This document shows positions 21,001 to 25,558 of a stretch of DNA of 64,000 nt, one piece after another. Below the pieces are notes generated by a model that was not told where the DNA came from, did not search any database, and saw only the letters and a program-made list of their open reading frames with translations. A program made the position numbers and the translations under genes. Each line of letters begins with the position of its first letter. The first letter of the stretch is position 1. The DNA is from Muricea muricata (lineage: Eukaryota; Cnidaria; Anthozoa; Malacalcyonacea; Plexauridae). The stretch covers positions 3,258,858 through 3,322,857 of the forward strand of contig OY979724.1 of NCBI GenBank assembly GCA_963855995.1, read 5' to 3'.

Positions 21001-22144
21001 GAGCTCATTGCTCCATTAACAAGATACCTAAATTTTTATAGAATCAATATTTATAAGATTTTGGCTATTTGCTGTCTTCAGAAAGATAATCGCAAAGCAT
21101 GGACAAAACTGTCAAGCCATCATCACTTCATAAACTAATCTTGTATATTTCAAGGCTTTCGTTATAAGTCTAATAACAAAGCCTCAAAAAATAAATTAAA
21201 CATTGGAATTTACTCTGAGGACAACAAATGACTCAGTCTATCTACTAACAACACAGTTTATATACAAATGATATTTAACACAGACAGTCTTAAAAGTTTG
21301 TGGTACATCAATAATATATATATACAGGTTTAGCTATCTCATAATAATAGTTCAGCAAGTGTGCCTTAAATAGTCCAATGGTAACATCCGCTCTATGGAT
21401 GCCGGTTTGCGATGGCAGGCTGCTGAACATTCTAGGAGTCCAGCTATAATAGATATTCTGATGAGTTAAAATGTTTACTCTAGGTATGCTTGTACATAAA
21501 TTGAAACAATTTTGCTTCCAGCAATGTGCGGACATCAGTTTTACCATGTTTTGTGCCTCATACAACCTTTTCTTTCATATCAAACATCTTTGATACCTGA
21601 GACAGGGTTGCACGAGGTATAAAACTCAGAAAAATCCACTGTACATGGTCAGCTATCAACTGAGCTAACCTACACAAGTAACTTCAACTCAGGCAATTAC
21701 TTTTGAGTACTGCAGGCTTCACATGCAGGAATTGCTTTGCTAGATGTGCTTGCATAATATTGCAGGCAGCCAACTGGCTGTAAAATTGTATCAAAATATG
21801 TAAACAAATTTACCCATATATAAAATATTTACTATTAATATTTGGACACACAAGAGCTGCATATATAGAACTATATTAAGGCTTATAATTACCCAATGCA
21901 ATAAATTCTCCTTGAGGTGGATGTCCTAAAAAAAATCACATCGCTGAATACTGTGTAAAGAGCAATAATATAGACTACAATTGCACTGGAGTATTGAAAA
22001 ACCCAAATATACATATATGACTTTTAATACAATAATCGTGAATTTCGGAGCTGCTACCAATTACAACGAGCAGAAAATTTAACCACGTGATTCAATACTA
22101 CCTCTTCCTTTCAAAGGCCGCTTTCCTTTATCTCCTCGATTCAT
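1..22144 (-). CDS. INTS1: Integrator complex subunit 1, 5' half (26 exons traced, continues beyond base 1)
   Basis: INTS1 is the largest scaffold subunit of the nuclear Integrator complex, which cleaves snRNA, enhancer RNA and prematurely paused RNA polymerase II transcripts. The joined exons (22102-22144 down to 468-563) give 1058 codons in one frame. Residues align throughout with human INTS1: GHPPQGEFIALGSKG near residue 15, VYVEDSLGDRTW at about 227, LNCNTHSPEDIEVIS at about 391, YNELSQARNPNNM at about 445, RPWLADLVLSSQESLDVLPV at about 889. Residues 26-113 form a Ser/Pro/Lys-rich linker with basic clusters, as in the human N-terminus. Residues about 314-430 fall in the conserved INTS1 N-terminal domain (Pfam DUF3677, also called RPB2-binding). 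The vertebrate protein is about 2190 residues, so roughly half is here. No frameshift or stop was found. All introns are GT-AG. Seen: exon sequence and phases. Known: family function. Identity is close to certain. Confidence 0.97.
230..400. repeat. AT-rich CAACATTGTTG-type short repeats
   Basis: Intron of INTS1 with many ACATTGTT / CAACATTATTG / AATATTGTTGAC words in both orientations, giving local self-complementarity. No coding signal. The rest of this intron shows a small perfect hairpin at 974-1003 (AGCGGGCTAAAA then TAGCCCGCT). Confidence 0.4.
468..563 (-). CDS. INTS1: INTS1 exon 26 (last full exon in window)
   Basis: 32 codons with LNFERLQTYIIFLSKYSTAE (human DPQTISAYLIYLSQHTPVEE). Phase 0 at both ends; donor GTAAGT. 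The following intron runs to the window edge, where TCCTGTCAG followed by G on the minus strand (bases 9-1) looks like the acceptor of exon 27. Confidence 0.92.
1200..1337 (-). CDS. INTS1: INTS1 exon 25
   Basis: 46 codons with YTWLLDRMPTLPYFDVV (human YQWLLRDLPRLPLFDSV) and TYALRK. Phase 0 at both ends; donor GTATGT. Confidence 0.93.
1596..1739 (-). CDS. INTS1: INTS1 exon 24
   Basis: 48 codons starting ETVQQVLSRLHVLLFGDEAT (human KQRQLLGRLQDLLLGPKADE), ending ERNAAVK. Phase 0 at both ends. Confidence 0.93.
1809..1955 (-). CDS. INTS1: INTS1 exon 23
   Basis: 49 codons: SRPWLADLVLSSQESLDVLP, then VQCLCEFLL, followed by an acidic tail. Human has SMPWLADLVQSSEGSLDVLP and VQCLCEFLL. This is the best-conserved exon in the window. 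Confidence 0.98.
2003..2258. repeat. about 73-bp tandem repeat, 3 copies, INTS1 intron 22
   Basis: Three diverged copies of a unit containing ATGTTTTGTCATGTTT, AGTGCGGACAAAC and GCGAGAAACATTG. It lies between exons 23 and 22. The open frame across it on the plus strand follows from the repeat and is not a gene. Confidence 0.7.
2273..2402 (-). CDS. INTS1: INTS1 exon 22
   Basis: Encodes residues 840-883: GPARKPPQYIVEQLKTLNAQ, then IGIGKLLCCCRSPDFLLEII. Human has GPPRRPPPHILDQVKSLNQS and LRLGHLLCRSRNPDFLLHII. Phase 2 to phase 0. Confidence 0.96.
2457..3025 (+). repeat. 115-bp INTS1-intron satellite, array 1
   Basis: Several diverged, partly deleted copies of a unit of about 115 bp with landmarks CTAAACTAACTTTATTTA, GGATAGCTCTATCAG, GTCCAGTAAGGATCATCTC and CCAGTGTTACTACAGGAGG. 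It lies in intron 21 between exons 21 and 22. The same family recurs at 4.4-5.1, 8.2-9.1, 12.2-12.9 and 14.1-14.6 kb. Confidence 0.8.
3195..3319 (-). CDS. INTS1: INTS1 exon 21
   Basis: Encodes residues 799-840: LLFETHLAAATSGKTITEES, then SLLLRQLISLVPE (human ILAFEGHLAAASTKQTITES, SLLLSQLTSLDPQ). Phase 0 to phase 2; donor GTAAGT. Confidence 0.96.
3357..3548. mobile_element. possible MITE with TAGTTTCCAT ends
   Basis: Starts CTAGTTTCCATTAAGTCG and ends ATGGAAACTAAG in inverse orientation, about 190 bp, in INTS1 intron 20. Internal similarity between the arms is weak, so this is a candidate only. Confidence 0.4.
3932..4007 (-). CDS. INTS1: INTS1 exon 20
   Basis: Encodes NNFIFPPPTMVENPEQLEEL, then RSLEMQ (human TNNYSYPPCTLTDEETRTEM, NRELQ). 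Acceptor TTTCTTGTAG, donor GTTTGT, phase 2 to phase 0. Confidence 0.93.
4324..4384 (-). CDS. INTS1: INTS1 exon 19
   Basis: A 61-nt exon encoding GEVVWSRYPTMRCLMEMVMT (human GLAAWEEYPTLKMLMEMVMT). Acceptor GTTTAG, donor GTAAGT, phase 1 to phase 2. It is separated from exon 18 by satellite and a MULE insertion. Confidence 0.95.
4403..5131 (+). repeat. 115-bp INTS1-intron satellite, array 2 (split by MULE)
   Basis: The satellite resumes at 4934 directly after the transposon, so 4403-4463 and 4934-5131 were contiguous before the insertion. It lies in intron 18 between exons 18 and 19. Confidence 0.8.
4464..4923. mobile_element. Mutator-like non-autonomous element (460 bp)
   Basis: Terminal inverted repeats AGCCTCGTCCCCAGG and CCTGGGAACGAGGCTA. 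It is flanked by a perfect 10-bp direct repeat CCAACGTTAC at 4454-4463 and 4924-4933. A 9-10 bp duplication points to the Mutator superfamily. It interrupts one copy of the 115-bp satellite within ATCC..GTTAC|TACAG. No coding capacity. Confidence 0.8.
5188..5279 (-). CDS. INTS1: INTS1 exon 18
   Basis: Encodes YEPPSLAIANLYWSGWIVIL, then LVAAFNPSNIG (human YQPPNLAISTLYWKAWPLLL, VVAAFNPENIG). Phase 2 to phase 1; donor GTACGG. Confidence 0.97.
5379..5475 (-). CDS. INTS1: INTS1 exon 17
   Basis: Encodes RFLDAILDLCVYHHPPNIQL, then PSG (human QLIDAVLNLCTYHHPENIQL, PPG). Acceptor TATTTTAG, donor GTGAGT, phase 1 to phase 2. Confidence 0.97.
5495..5893. mobile_element. palindromic MITE family A, copy 1
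   Basis: A 0.4 kb near-palindrome in INTS1 intron 16. The ends read AATGGACCTTTAA and, inverted, TTAAAGGTCCATT. The inner arms share GCATCCTAAACTTAGTAAAA, GCCTTGCAAATTTGGC and ACAAATTTGTATAAC-like words. Related copies lie at 16174-16596 and about 52570-52958. No coding capacity. Confidence 0.75.
6617..6771 (-). CDS. INTS1: INTS1 exon 16
   Basis: Encodes residues 638-690: VPVTDDTLTRVTVIGLSPEL, then PLDAPKAL and LVQRAAAV. Human has VPILEDTLMRILVIGLSREL and LVKRAAAV. Phase 2 to phase 1. Confidence 0.96.
7056..7257. mobile_element. MITE family B, copy 1 (202 bp, TAA duplication)
   Basis: Terminal inverted repeats AGGCCCTGTCACACGGTGCA and TGCACCGTGTGACAGGGCCT, with longer arms containing TTGCAACTTGCAA. 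Flanked by TAA at 7053-7055 and 7258-7260. A 3-bp TAA duplication suits the PIF/Harbinger superfamily. Located in INTS1 intron 15. Confidence 0.8.
7602..7679 (-). CDS. INTS1: INTS1 exon 15
   Basis: Encodes LSKVLFMESAESY, then DSWPSESER (human LHKVLFTEQPETY, DNWPPESDR). Acceptor TTTTCGTAG, donor GTGAGT, phase 2 to phase 2. Confidence 0.94.
7951..8071 (-). CDS. INTS1: INTS1 exon 14
   Basis: Encodes residues 572-612: VKVIQEFQKNVAIIQEEATN, then WFHTAVPRMF. Human has LEVLRSFQNQIAAIQRDAVW and WLHTVVPSI. Ends in phase 2. Confidence 0.95.
8165..9110 (-). repeat. 115-bp INTS1-intron satellite, array 3 (inverse orientation)
   Basis: About seven copies of the satellite, reverse-complemented relative to arrays 1, 2 and 4 (landmarks TTTCCTCCTGTAGTAACAC, AGAGATGATCCTTACTGGAC, GTTTAGAACTGATAGAGC). 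It is broken at about 8400-8592 by a palindromic MITE. Lies in INTS1 intron 13. Confidence 0.8.
8420..8592. mobile_element. palindromic MITE inside satellite array 3
   Basis: About 173 bp. Left arm AGAGTCATCTTATACTTCAA, right arm inverted AGAGTCGTCTTGTAATTCAA. Both arms continue through GAATAAAAACAAGACAA and GACTGTAAATTTT. The central 40 bp is unpaired. It interrupts the satellite. Confidence 0.7.
9202..9310 (-). CDS. INTS1: INTS1 exon 13
   Basis: Encodes residues 536-572, ERMFTSLTDIISVTIMLSVT, equivalent to human ERFVVHITDVLAVSMMLGIT. Acceptor TTTACAG, donor GTACAG, phase 0 to phase 1. Confidence 0.94.
9465..9645. repeat. AACTCTC / ATGAGAGTT repeats, block 1
   Basis: Multiple short copies of CAACTCTC, CATGAGAGTT, TTCTTGTTTGA and their complements in INTS1 intron 12. 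The same words recur at 10815-11145 in the same intron. Looks like a degenerate short-unit array. No coding signal. Confidence 0.5.
10212..10692. mobile_element. inverted-repeat element with CACCGCGGTCAAACG arms
   Basis: Left arm CTCCTACAGGACACCGCGGT, then CAAACGT and GCATGCGCG. The right arm is the same in inverse orientation and ends GTTCTCCTACAG. About 480 bp, in INTS1 intron 12. Likely a non-autonomous DNA transposon; no duplication is evident. Confidence 0.6.
10815..11145. repeat. AACTCTC / ATGAGAGTT repeats, block 2
   Basis: Degenerate array of CAACTCTCATGCAA, ACATGAGAGTTGA and TTGTTCTCGTTTGA words directly before INTS1 exon 12. It is related to the 9.5 kb block. Confidence 0.5.
11183..11327 (-). 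CDS. INTS1: INTS1 exon 12
   Basis: Encodes residues 487-535: DDYLRAIRALLREIVRALRH, then LNFVALCHGLMVERKE. Human has DDYLRASRALLREIIKQTKH and INFQAFCLGLMQERKE. Ends in phase 0. Confidence 0.97.
11330..11880. other. INTS1 intron 11, no recognisable feature
   Basis: AT-rich intron sequence between exons 12 and 11. No coding exon or clear repeat was recognised apart from short homopolymer runs. Confidence 0.5.
11889..11926 (-). CDS. INTS1: INTS1 exon 11 (38-nt microexon)
   Basis: Encodes ELAHVFQDLLIQ (human FLAMVFQDLLTN). Acceptor CTAAAG, donor GTAAAC, phase 0 to phase 2. Without it the frame from exon 10 to 12 would break. Confidence 0.93.
12029..12170 (-). CDS. INTS1: INTS1 exon 10
   Basis: Encodes residues 427-474: HDENLGTLIKFIIYNELSQA, then RNPNNM (human HKDNLGTTIKLVIFNELSSA, RNPNNM). 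Ends AAM just before exon 11, as in human. Phase 2 to phase 0. Confidence 0.97.
12207..12935 (+). repeat. 115-bp INTS1-intron satellite, array 4
   Basis: About five copies with a clear spacing of 115-116 bp (CTAAACTAAC or ATAAACTAAC at about 12485, 12602 and 12718). Located in intron 9. The first copy is interrupted by the hAT-like element at 12263-12464. Confidence 0.85.
12263..12464. mobile_element. hAT-like MITE (202 bp, 8-bp duplication)
   Basis: Terminal inverted repeats start CAGTGGCGGATC on both ends and extend about 44 bp through GTAAGTCAAAATAAAT. A perfect 8-bp duplication ACTACAGG lies at 12255-12262 and 12465-12472. CAGTGGCGG ends plus an 8-bp duplication are diagnostic of hAT. 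It is inserted in the satellite. Confidence 0.88.
13062..13207 (-). CDS. INTS1: INTS1 exon 9
   Basis: Encodes residues 379-427: LNRPAHELLMSVALNCNTHS, then EDIEVISNFVKMRLKTKQL. Human has LTRPAQDLLMSVCMNCNTHG and EDMDVISHLIKIRLKPKVL. Ends in phase 2 at GTATTT. Confidence 0.97.
13375..13700. repeat. about 120-bp diverged tandem repeat, INTS1 intron 8
   Basis: Three imperfect units with GAACATCAACGAATATACAG, TAAATCTCAC and TCTACTTGTCT-GTGTGGA landmarks. No coding signal. Confidence 0.5.
13858..14050 (-). CDS. INTS1: INTS1 exon 8 (start of conserved N-terminal domain)
   Basis: Encodes residues 314-378: RYELPSTQENVQSYVVDLV, then QLVDNTTRNLLRLM and LLASQRLETWLQNPK. Human has RYEELAESVEEYV, QPIDNVSRNLLRLL and LLAVQKLEMWLQNPK. 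Part of the DUF3677/RPB2-binding region. Ends in phase 0. Confidence 0.97.
14105..14640 (-). repeat. 115-bp INTS1-intron satellite, array 5 (inverse orientation)
   Basis: About five copies in inverse orientation in intron 7. Two neighbouring copies share the variant CTCCAGGAAACACCAGTTTA, which suggests local duplication. Confidence 0.8.
14734..14842 (-). CDS. INTS1: INTS1 exon 7
   Basis: Encodes about residues 278-314, an acidic variable segment with KTEDEEF and SPEAEKVFPR, corresponding to human TEEEDSQTE and SPEQEGQLMPR. Acceptor TTTTTCACAG, donor GTAACC, phase 1 to phase 2. Confidence 0.9.
15567..15720 (-). CDS. INTS1: INTS1 exon 6
   Basis: Encodes VYVEDSLGDRTWIENEK and FDTKLPPRSV (human VYIEDSLGERIW and FNTRMPPRSV), one of the most conserved INTS1 segments. 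The acceptor is CTCGCAG; a long hairpin transposon begins about 48 bp upstream of it. Ends in phase 1. Confidence 0.96.
15770..16011. mobile_element. near-perfect hairpin MITE (103-bp arms, TA flanks)
   Basis: Two 103-bp arms (15770-15872 and 15909-16011) differ at one position by my reading, with a 36-bp loop. The ends are GAGAGCTTAAGCAAGCGACG and the flanks TA/TA, consistent with a Tc1/mariner-type duplication. The near identity of the arms implies recent insertion or gene conversion. It starts about 48 bp upstream of the exon 6 acceptor of INTS1. Confidence 0.85.
16036..16114. mobile_element. 79-bp Mutator-like MITE with 9-bp duplication
   Basis: Terminal inverted repeats TAGCCTGCGCGCAGGCC and GGCCTGCACGCAGGCTA. 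A perfect 9-bp duplication CCCTATCAT lies at 16027-16035 and 16115-16123. The TAGCCT end resembles the 4.46 kb element (TAGCCTCG). Confidence 0.82.
16174..16596. mobile_element. palindromic MITE family A, copy 2
   Basis: Ends CAATGGACAATTTGCAT and, inverted, ATGCAAATTGTCCATTG. The central palindrome has AGCATCTTAAAATTAGTAGA, GAAAATGGTAAC and GCGCGTAATACAAATATATA. Same architecture as 5495-5893. In INTS1 intron 5. Confidence 0.78.
16931..17128. mobile_element. MITE family B, copy 2 (inverse to copy 1)
   Basis: Ends GCCCTATCACATGGTGCAAT and ATTGCACCGTGTGACAGGGC. The interior matches 7056-7257 in reverse orientation (ACAAATGTTTGGTATGTTAA, AAACTGTGATGGAAAC). The flanking duplication is no longer recognisable. 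Confidence 0.78.
17867..18007 (-). CDS. INTS1: INTS1 exon 5
   Basis: 47 codons (residues 180-226): LLKRDSSVNLKG, then ACNILLCAFQDDRDWPESFI. They match human LLRRDASINFKAKG and ACNLLMAAYEEDENWPEIFV. Phase 0 at both ends. Confidence 0.95.
18153..18310. mobile_element. palindromic MITE with ATATCAACAC arms
   Basis: Inverted arms TTGATATACAGTTATATCAA and CACTCG / CGAGTG around an AATTGTGTGAAAACACAATT centre. The family probably starts at about 18060, where GTGTTGATATAAC appears again. In INTS1 intron 4. Confidence 0.65.
18991..19187 (-). CDS. INTS1: INTS1 exon 4
   Basis: Encodes residues 114-179, including ADELEAKVLKAEENGDRTKV and a helical GALKVLRSNRSKPD stretch. These correspond to human LDEIEAAELEGNDDRIEGV and GAVKQLKVTRAKPD. 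Ends in phase 0 at GTAATT. Confidence 0.93.
19224..19625. mobile_element. 402-bp palindromic MITE with ACTGGAACG ends
   Basis: Terminal ACTGGAACGATAAGTCA and inverted TGAGTTAGCGTTCCAGT. The inner arms share GTTTTTCTGAGTTTTGAG, GAAATACTAAACG and CCGTATATCAAATGAAAGCT. In INTS1 intron 3, 37 bp from exon 4. Confidence 0.72.
19960..20065 (+). repeat. dispersed repeat shared with 43.2 kb
   Basis: The block with CACAGCATTTGCATTTTGGC and ACTGGGTTGA-ATGTATTGCAA recurs in inverse orientation at 43185-43330. Class unknown. In INTS1 intron 3. Confidence 0.6.
20634..20897 (-). CDS. INTS1: INTS1 exon 3 (basic Ser/Pro linker)
   Basis: Encodes about residues 26-113. It starts GSKGPSKSQ (human GSKGQANES) and carries Ser/Pro-rich sequence with basic clusters DRKRE and TKQRK, consistent with a disordered linker and possible nuclear localisation signal. 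The linker is low in conservation, as expected. Phase 1 to phase 1. Confidence 0.92.
20920..21890. other. INTS1 intron 2, no recognisable feature
   Basis: AT-rich intron with no exon, long inverted repeat or tandem array that I could recognise. Short TATATA runs only. Confidence 0.5.
21893..21925 (-). CDS. INTS1: INTS1 exon 2
   Basis: A 33-nt microexon encoding GHPPQGEFIALG across its junctions. It is almost identical to the human GHPPPGDFIALG motif. The acceptor is TTTTTTTAG and the donor GTAATT. It enters and leaves in phase 1. Confidence 0.93.
22102..22144 (-). CDS. INTS1: INTS1 exon 1 (start codon)
   Basis: Encodes residues 1-14, MNRGDKGKRPLKGR, and ends in phase 1 at a GTAGTA donor. 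The MNR start and basic run match the human MNRAKPTTVRR start. The ATG is preceded by CAGAA. Confidence 0.93.
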
Positions 22145-22500
22145 TTCTGTCCACAATTCTGTCCACAAATTCTACAAAAAGTCATTATTTTTGGCCAATT
22201 CATCAACAATCACTCATAGGGTAATGAGGGATTAGAAGGTCCTCTCTGAGGTGACATAGGGGCTACTTAGGAACATTTGGTGCTTAGGATGTACTGGTAT
22301 TTCATAGGTCATGGTCACATGTGCGAAGGCAACCAATCAAAGTCGATCAAAATCATGGCCACACTGAGGTCAAAATATCTTCCCGCCAAAGCCCCGAAAC
22401 TCCAGTGAAAGCGTAAACGGCGAAGCTTCGTTCCGACAAGAAAATTGCTTTAAAAGTCTTGAAAAATGCTTATAAAACGAAAAGAAACCAATCAGAAGTC
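22145..22500 (-). promoter_or_regulatory. INTS1 5' UTR and probable promoter region
   Basis: Sequence directly upstream of the INTS1 start codon. It holds a perfect E2F-type site TTCCCGCCAAA at 22380-22390 and two CCAAT motifs (22333-22337 and 22488-22492, both on the plus strand). No strong TATA box lies in the minus orientation, as usual for a housekeeping gene. The transcription start is inferred, not seen. An upstream non-coding exon cannot be excluded. Confidence 0.45.
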
Positions 22501-23360
22501 GTCCTTCCCTGTAGGAAGGTATGTTGTTTTTCAGTTTTCCTCGCCAAATATTTTCTAGTTTTAGGCGCTTCCAACCGGCAGTGACAAATTCCCAAATCGG
22601 GCACTTTGTCCGCTTGTAGGACGTCGAAACAAACATTCACTAACACTTTTGGGCTTTCTATTTTCCTTTTCAGGCACTACAAGGCACTGCAAAGCTATAT
22701 CAATCGAAATTTAATCGAATTCCCCCAGATTTGAGCATTTTTAGCGAACAGTTTAAAACCAGTTCAAAGAAGCTGTGGCATTCCAAGCATATGTCGAAAT
22801 AGTTTGTGCAAAAATAATATTTCTCTTTGATAAGAGACGTCCAAATGGTACTCGTCGGTAACTACAGGTGTAAACATCGACTATATTGTAAGTTTTTTCG
22901 CATTTTTGTACAATTTTCTCTTCGAAACCTAGTGAGAGAATAGAGTCGGAGACGGTCGTCTTGTAGGAATCTTGAGCCAACTATATATAATCTATATGGC
23001 GGATTTTTGTTTGAATATTTTTCACATCTACTGGGAAATAAACAATATGAAAGCATTTAGCATTATACTTAAAATATCAATAAATATTTTGTATTTTTAG
23101 TGTTTTATTTCTCATTTCTTTAACGAGAATTTCTTGCTTAGTATTTTGGGAATATTCGCAGGCACCATGAAACTATTTGTCGGTCACATGAAAGAGCTTG
23201 TTGGGTATTCGAATTTACTGCACCGGCAAAAGCAAACCTCGGGGGAATAAACCATTTGCTGTCTATGCCTCAAATATCTACTTTGGAAAGAAAACTTGCA
23301 AAAAACCCTCACTTAAAAACTGCTGAACAAGGAACAAAACTCAACAACGAACACTTGTAG

Positions 23361-23531
23361 CTTTTAAGCGAACAATTTCAACCTTTAAGCGAACAATTGC
23401 AGTCTTTCAGCGAACAATTGCAGTCTTTCAGCGAACAATTTCAACCTTTAAGCGAACAATTGCAGTCTTTCAGCGAACAATTGCAGTCTTTCAGCGAACA
23501 ATTGCAGCCAGCCGAGCCACTTTTGAGTTAG
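23361..23531 (+). repeat. 21-bp tandem repeat encoding SEQLQSF heptads
   Basis: Seven copies of AGCGAACAATTGCAGTCTTTC and the variant ending CAACCTTTA. The plus-strand frame reads L-L-SEQFQPL-SEQLQSF-SEQLQSF and on to PAEPLLS, then a stop at 23529-23531. An in-frame stop directly precedes it at 23358-23360 and there is no ATG. A 7-residue period with Leu/Phe spacing fits an amphipathic helix, so this could be a fragment of a coding exon. It could equally be a chance minisatellite. Confidence 0.45.
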
Positions 23532-23589
23532 GTCAATTCAAACATATTCCTTAATAAAGGCGTTTTGATGTCGGCATTATGGGGCGCCA

Positions 23590-23932
23590 AGTGTAAATTT
23601 ATTATTTAGCGAATATTTGTTCGTATTTTTCATCATTTATAAATAAAGAGTGTAGAGCAAGATATTTATTTATAAATAATGGACGTTTATATCTTCATTA
23701 TATCTATATAATTGGTTGCACAAGCATCATTATTTATAAATAGTACACATGTTTGCCTCATTATTCATAAATAATAACCGTTTTGGTTATAAATTCATAA
23801 ATAATAACCGTGCTGCGTTTTTATATATAAGTGTTTTACATATAAGCGCGCAACGCATTATTTACATATAATTAAATAAGGACTTGCCACCAATCCATTA
23901 TTTACATATAATAAATTTACAAACGGCGGACG
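23590..23932. repeat. cluster of ATTATTTATAAATAATG palindromic words
   Basis: At least six copies of CATTATTTATAAATA, AATTCATAAATAATAACCG or TTATTTACATATAAT, most locally palindromic, directly outside the left inverted arm at 23943. They may be subterminal repeats of a mobile element or plain AT-rich low-complexity sequence. Confidence 0.45.
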
Positions 23933-23942
23933 CGTCAAGGTA

Positions 23943-24081
23943 AGGGTAAAACGCGGATACGGACGGATGTCCGGACGGATGCTCGGACGGATGTCCGGAC
24001 GCACGAGAGGGTAAACACGGATATGACAGTAAAACGCTGATGAGAGGGTACGTAAAACGCGGATATGAGGGTAAAACGTGG
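23943..24081 (-). repeat. left inverted arm of kinase-flanking minisatellite
   Basis: The reverse complement reads CCACGTTTTACCCTCATATC and continues with repeated CGCGTTTTACCCTC-type units of about 20 bp, then CGTCCGGACATCCGTCCGAG. The same series occurs on the plus strand at 25449-25558, so the two arms are inverted about 1.37 kb apart. Confidence 0.75.
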
Positions 24082-24774
24082 ATAACATTGGTAATCATAA
24101 GATTGGTAATCATCATTATAACATTTTAAGGCACCGATTTATTACATGGGCGAGTTGTCCTGCAAAGTGAGTTGATTTCGGGCACGGGAGTGATATTAAT
24201 CTTGAAAATGTAAACAAATATAACTCATGAAACTCAAAATAGCAAATGAATGATGTTTTATGTTTCAATGCACGCTTTAATAACATTTTGAGCTGCAAAA
24301 TTAAAACATTTTACGAAAACCGAAATCGTAAAATTGAAAAGCGAAAAACCGATTGGGGCCAATAGCTACTAAACAAAATTATCGCGGCTAAAACTTCCTT
24401 CTATACGTAAGGAAGTCATAACATGCAATATTCAAACCATTATGTGTCAATAAAAATTTTGCAACGATGTTTCGAATGTTGTGCATTTTTAACCTTAATG
24501 CGTTTTTGAGCCATCCCGGCACATGTAATCGCAATTTGCAAGTCAACTCTGCAAGGCGAGTCAACTCACTTAGCCCCTTAAGGACCTCAACCGTAATTAA
24601 GACGGCATGACGTGTAGCTAGAACACAAATCTAGGGGTGGGGGAATGATTGGTTTTCTTGTCACAATGGAAGATATCTACAGAAATGAGCACATTACACC
24701 CGTTTTCAAAATTATAATATCAAATCCCAATTATTGGAATTTAGCGGCTGGCTATGCAAGCACATGGACTTGTC

Positions 24775-24962
24775 GGCTGTCGATCGCAAGGGAAATTTGC
24801 GAAATGTAGCAAAATCTCCCTGTAAAATTAGTTGGATAGATTACACAGCCAAATACTTCTGTACTGTAGTTCTGTAATAAATGTCACGTGCAAGTGAAAT
24901 TCCCGAGATGTAGCAAAATCTCCCTGTAAAATTAAGTTGGAATAAAAAGCTAAATAATTCTG
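24775..24962 (+). repeat. about 103-bp direct duplication upstream of the kinase fragment
   Basis: The segment GTAGCAAAATCTCCCTGTAA occurs at about 24807 and again at about 24911 with matching flanks (GCAAGGGAAATT / GCAAGTGAAATT and TTAGTTGGA / TTAAGTTGGA). Confidence 0.65.
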
Positions 24963-24963
24963 C

Positions 24964-25448
24964 GTGTTCATTAAAGTAAAATGTCGCTCTTCGGAAACTT
25001 GGTGCGGACAGACTAAATCCGATTTAGATTTTAGAGAACTGTTTATTTTTTCATACAAAAATTTGGTCGATAAAGAGGAAATTAGAGTCGGCGCATTTGC
25101 GGTTGTTTTCCCGGCGAAGCTTCCTGACGAAAGTAAAGTCGTTGTTAAAAACTGGATAAGTGCTGACAAAGAAACTAAGAAATCTCTTATTAAAGAAGCG
25201 CGATTGCTCCAAAACCTTCGCCATGCTAATGTCGTAGAGTTTAAGGGGATATGCACGGACCAGCTTTCTTTACTGCTGGAATATGCATATTTTGATTTCA
25301 TTCCATTTGGATGCGATATTCAGACTCACAGGCTTGCTGAATTTCTAGCGGTTTGTGAACAGTCTAGTTGCGATGGGATGAATGTTCCAGTACTTACTCA
25401 CGCAGCATTTGACGTAGCGTCTGGTTTAAAGTACCTGCATCAAAACAA
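24964..25448 (+). pseudogene. truncated protein kinase N-lobe (divergent cnidarian-type Ser/Thr/Tyr kinase)
   Basis: The frame from ATG 24964 gives about 161 kinase-like residues, then runs into minisatellite and stops after 200. Visible: a degenerate glycine loop VGAFAVVF (43-49), the ATP-anchoring Lys in VVVKNW (about 62), the helix-C region IKEARLLQNLRHANVVEFKG, a hinge-like SLLLEYAYFDFIPFGCD, and ASGLKYLHQNN just before where HRDLKPxN should follow. The HRD loop, DFG and whole C-lobe are absent because the right inverted arm starts at 25449. An acceptor-like GCGGACAG before 25012 suggests the true coding block may begin as an internal exon at TKSDLDFRELF. I recognise the fold but not the orthologue. 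It is probably a captured or broken gene fragment and catalytically dead. Confidence 0.7.
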
Positions 25449-25558
25449 CCACGTTTTACCCTCATATCCGCGTTTTACCCTCTCATCCGCGTTTTACTCT
25501 AATATCCGTGTTTTACCCTCTCGTCCGTCCGGACATCCGTTCGAGCATCCGTCCGAGC
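25449..25558 (+). repeat. right inverted arm of kinase-flanking minisatellite
   Basis: Starts CCACGTTTTACCCTCATATC, continues with CGCGTTTTACCCTC and TCCGTGTTTTACCCTC units, and ends CATCCGTTCGAGCATCCG. It mirrors 23943-24081 and cuts the kinase frame after YLHQNN. Confidence 0.75.
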
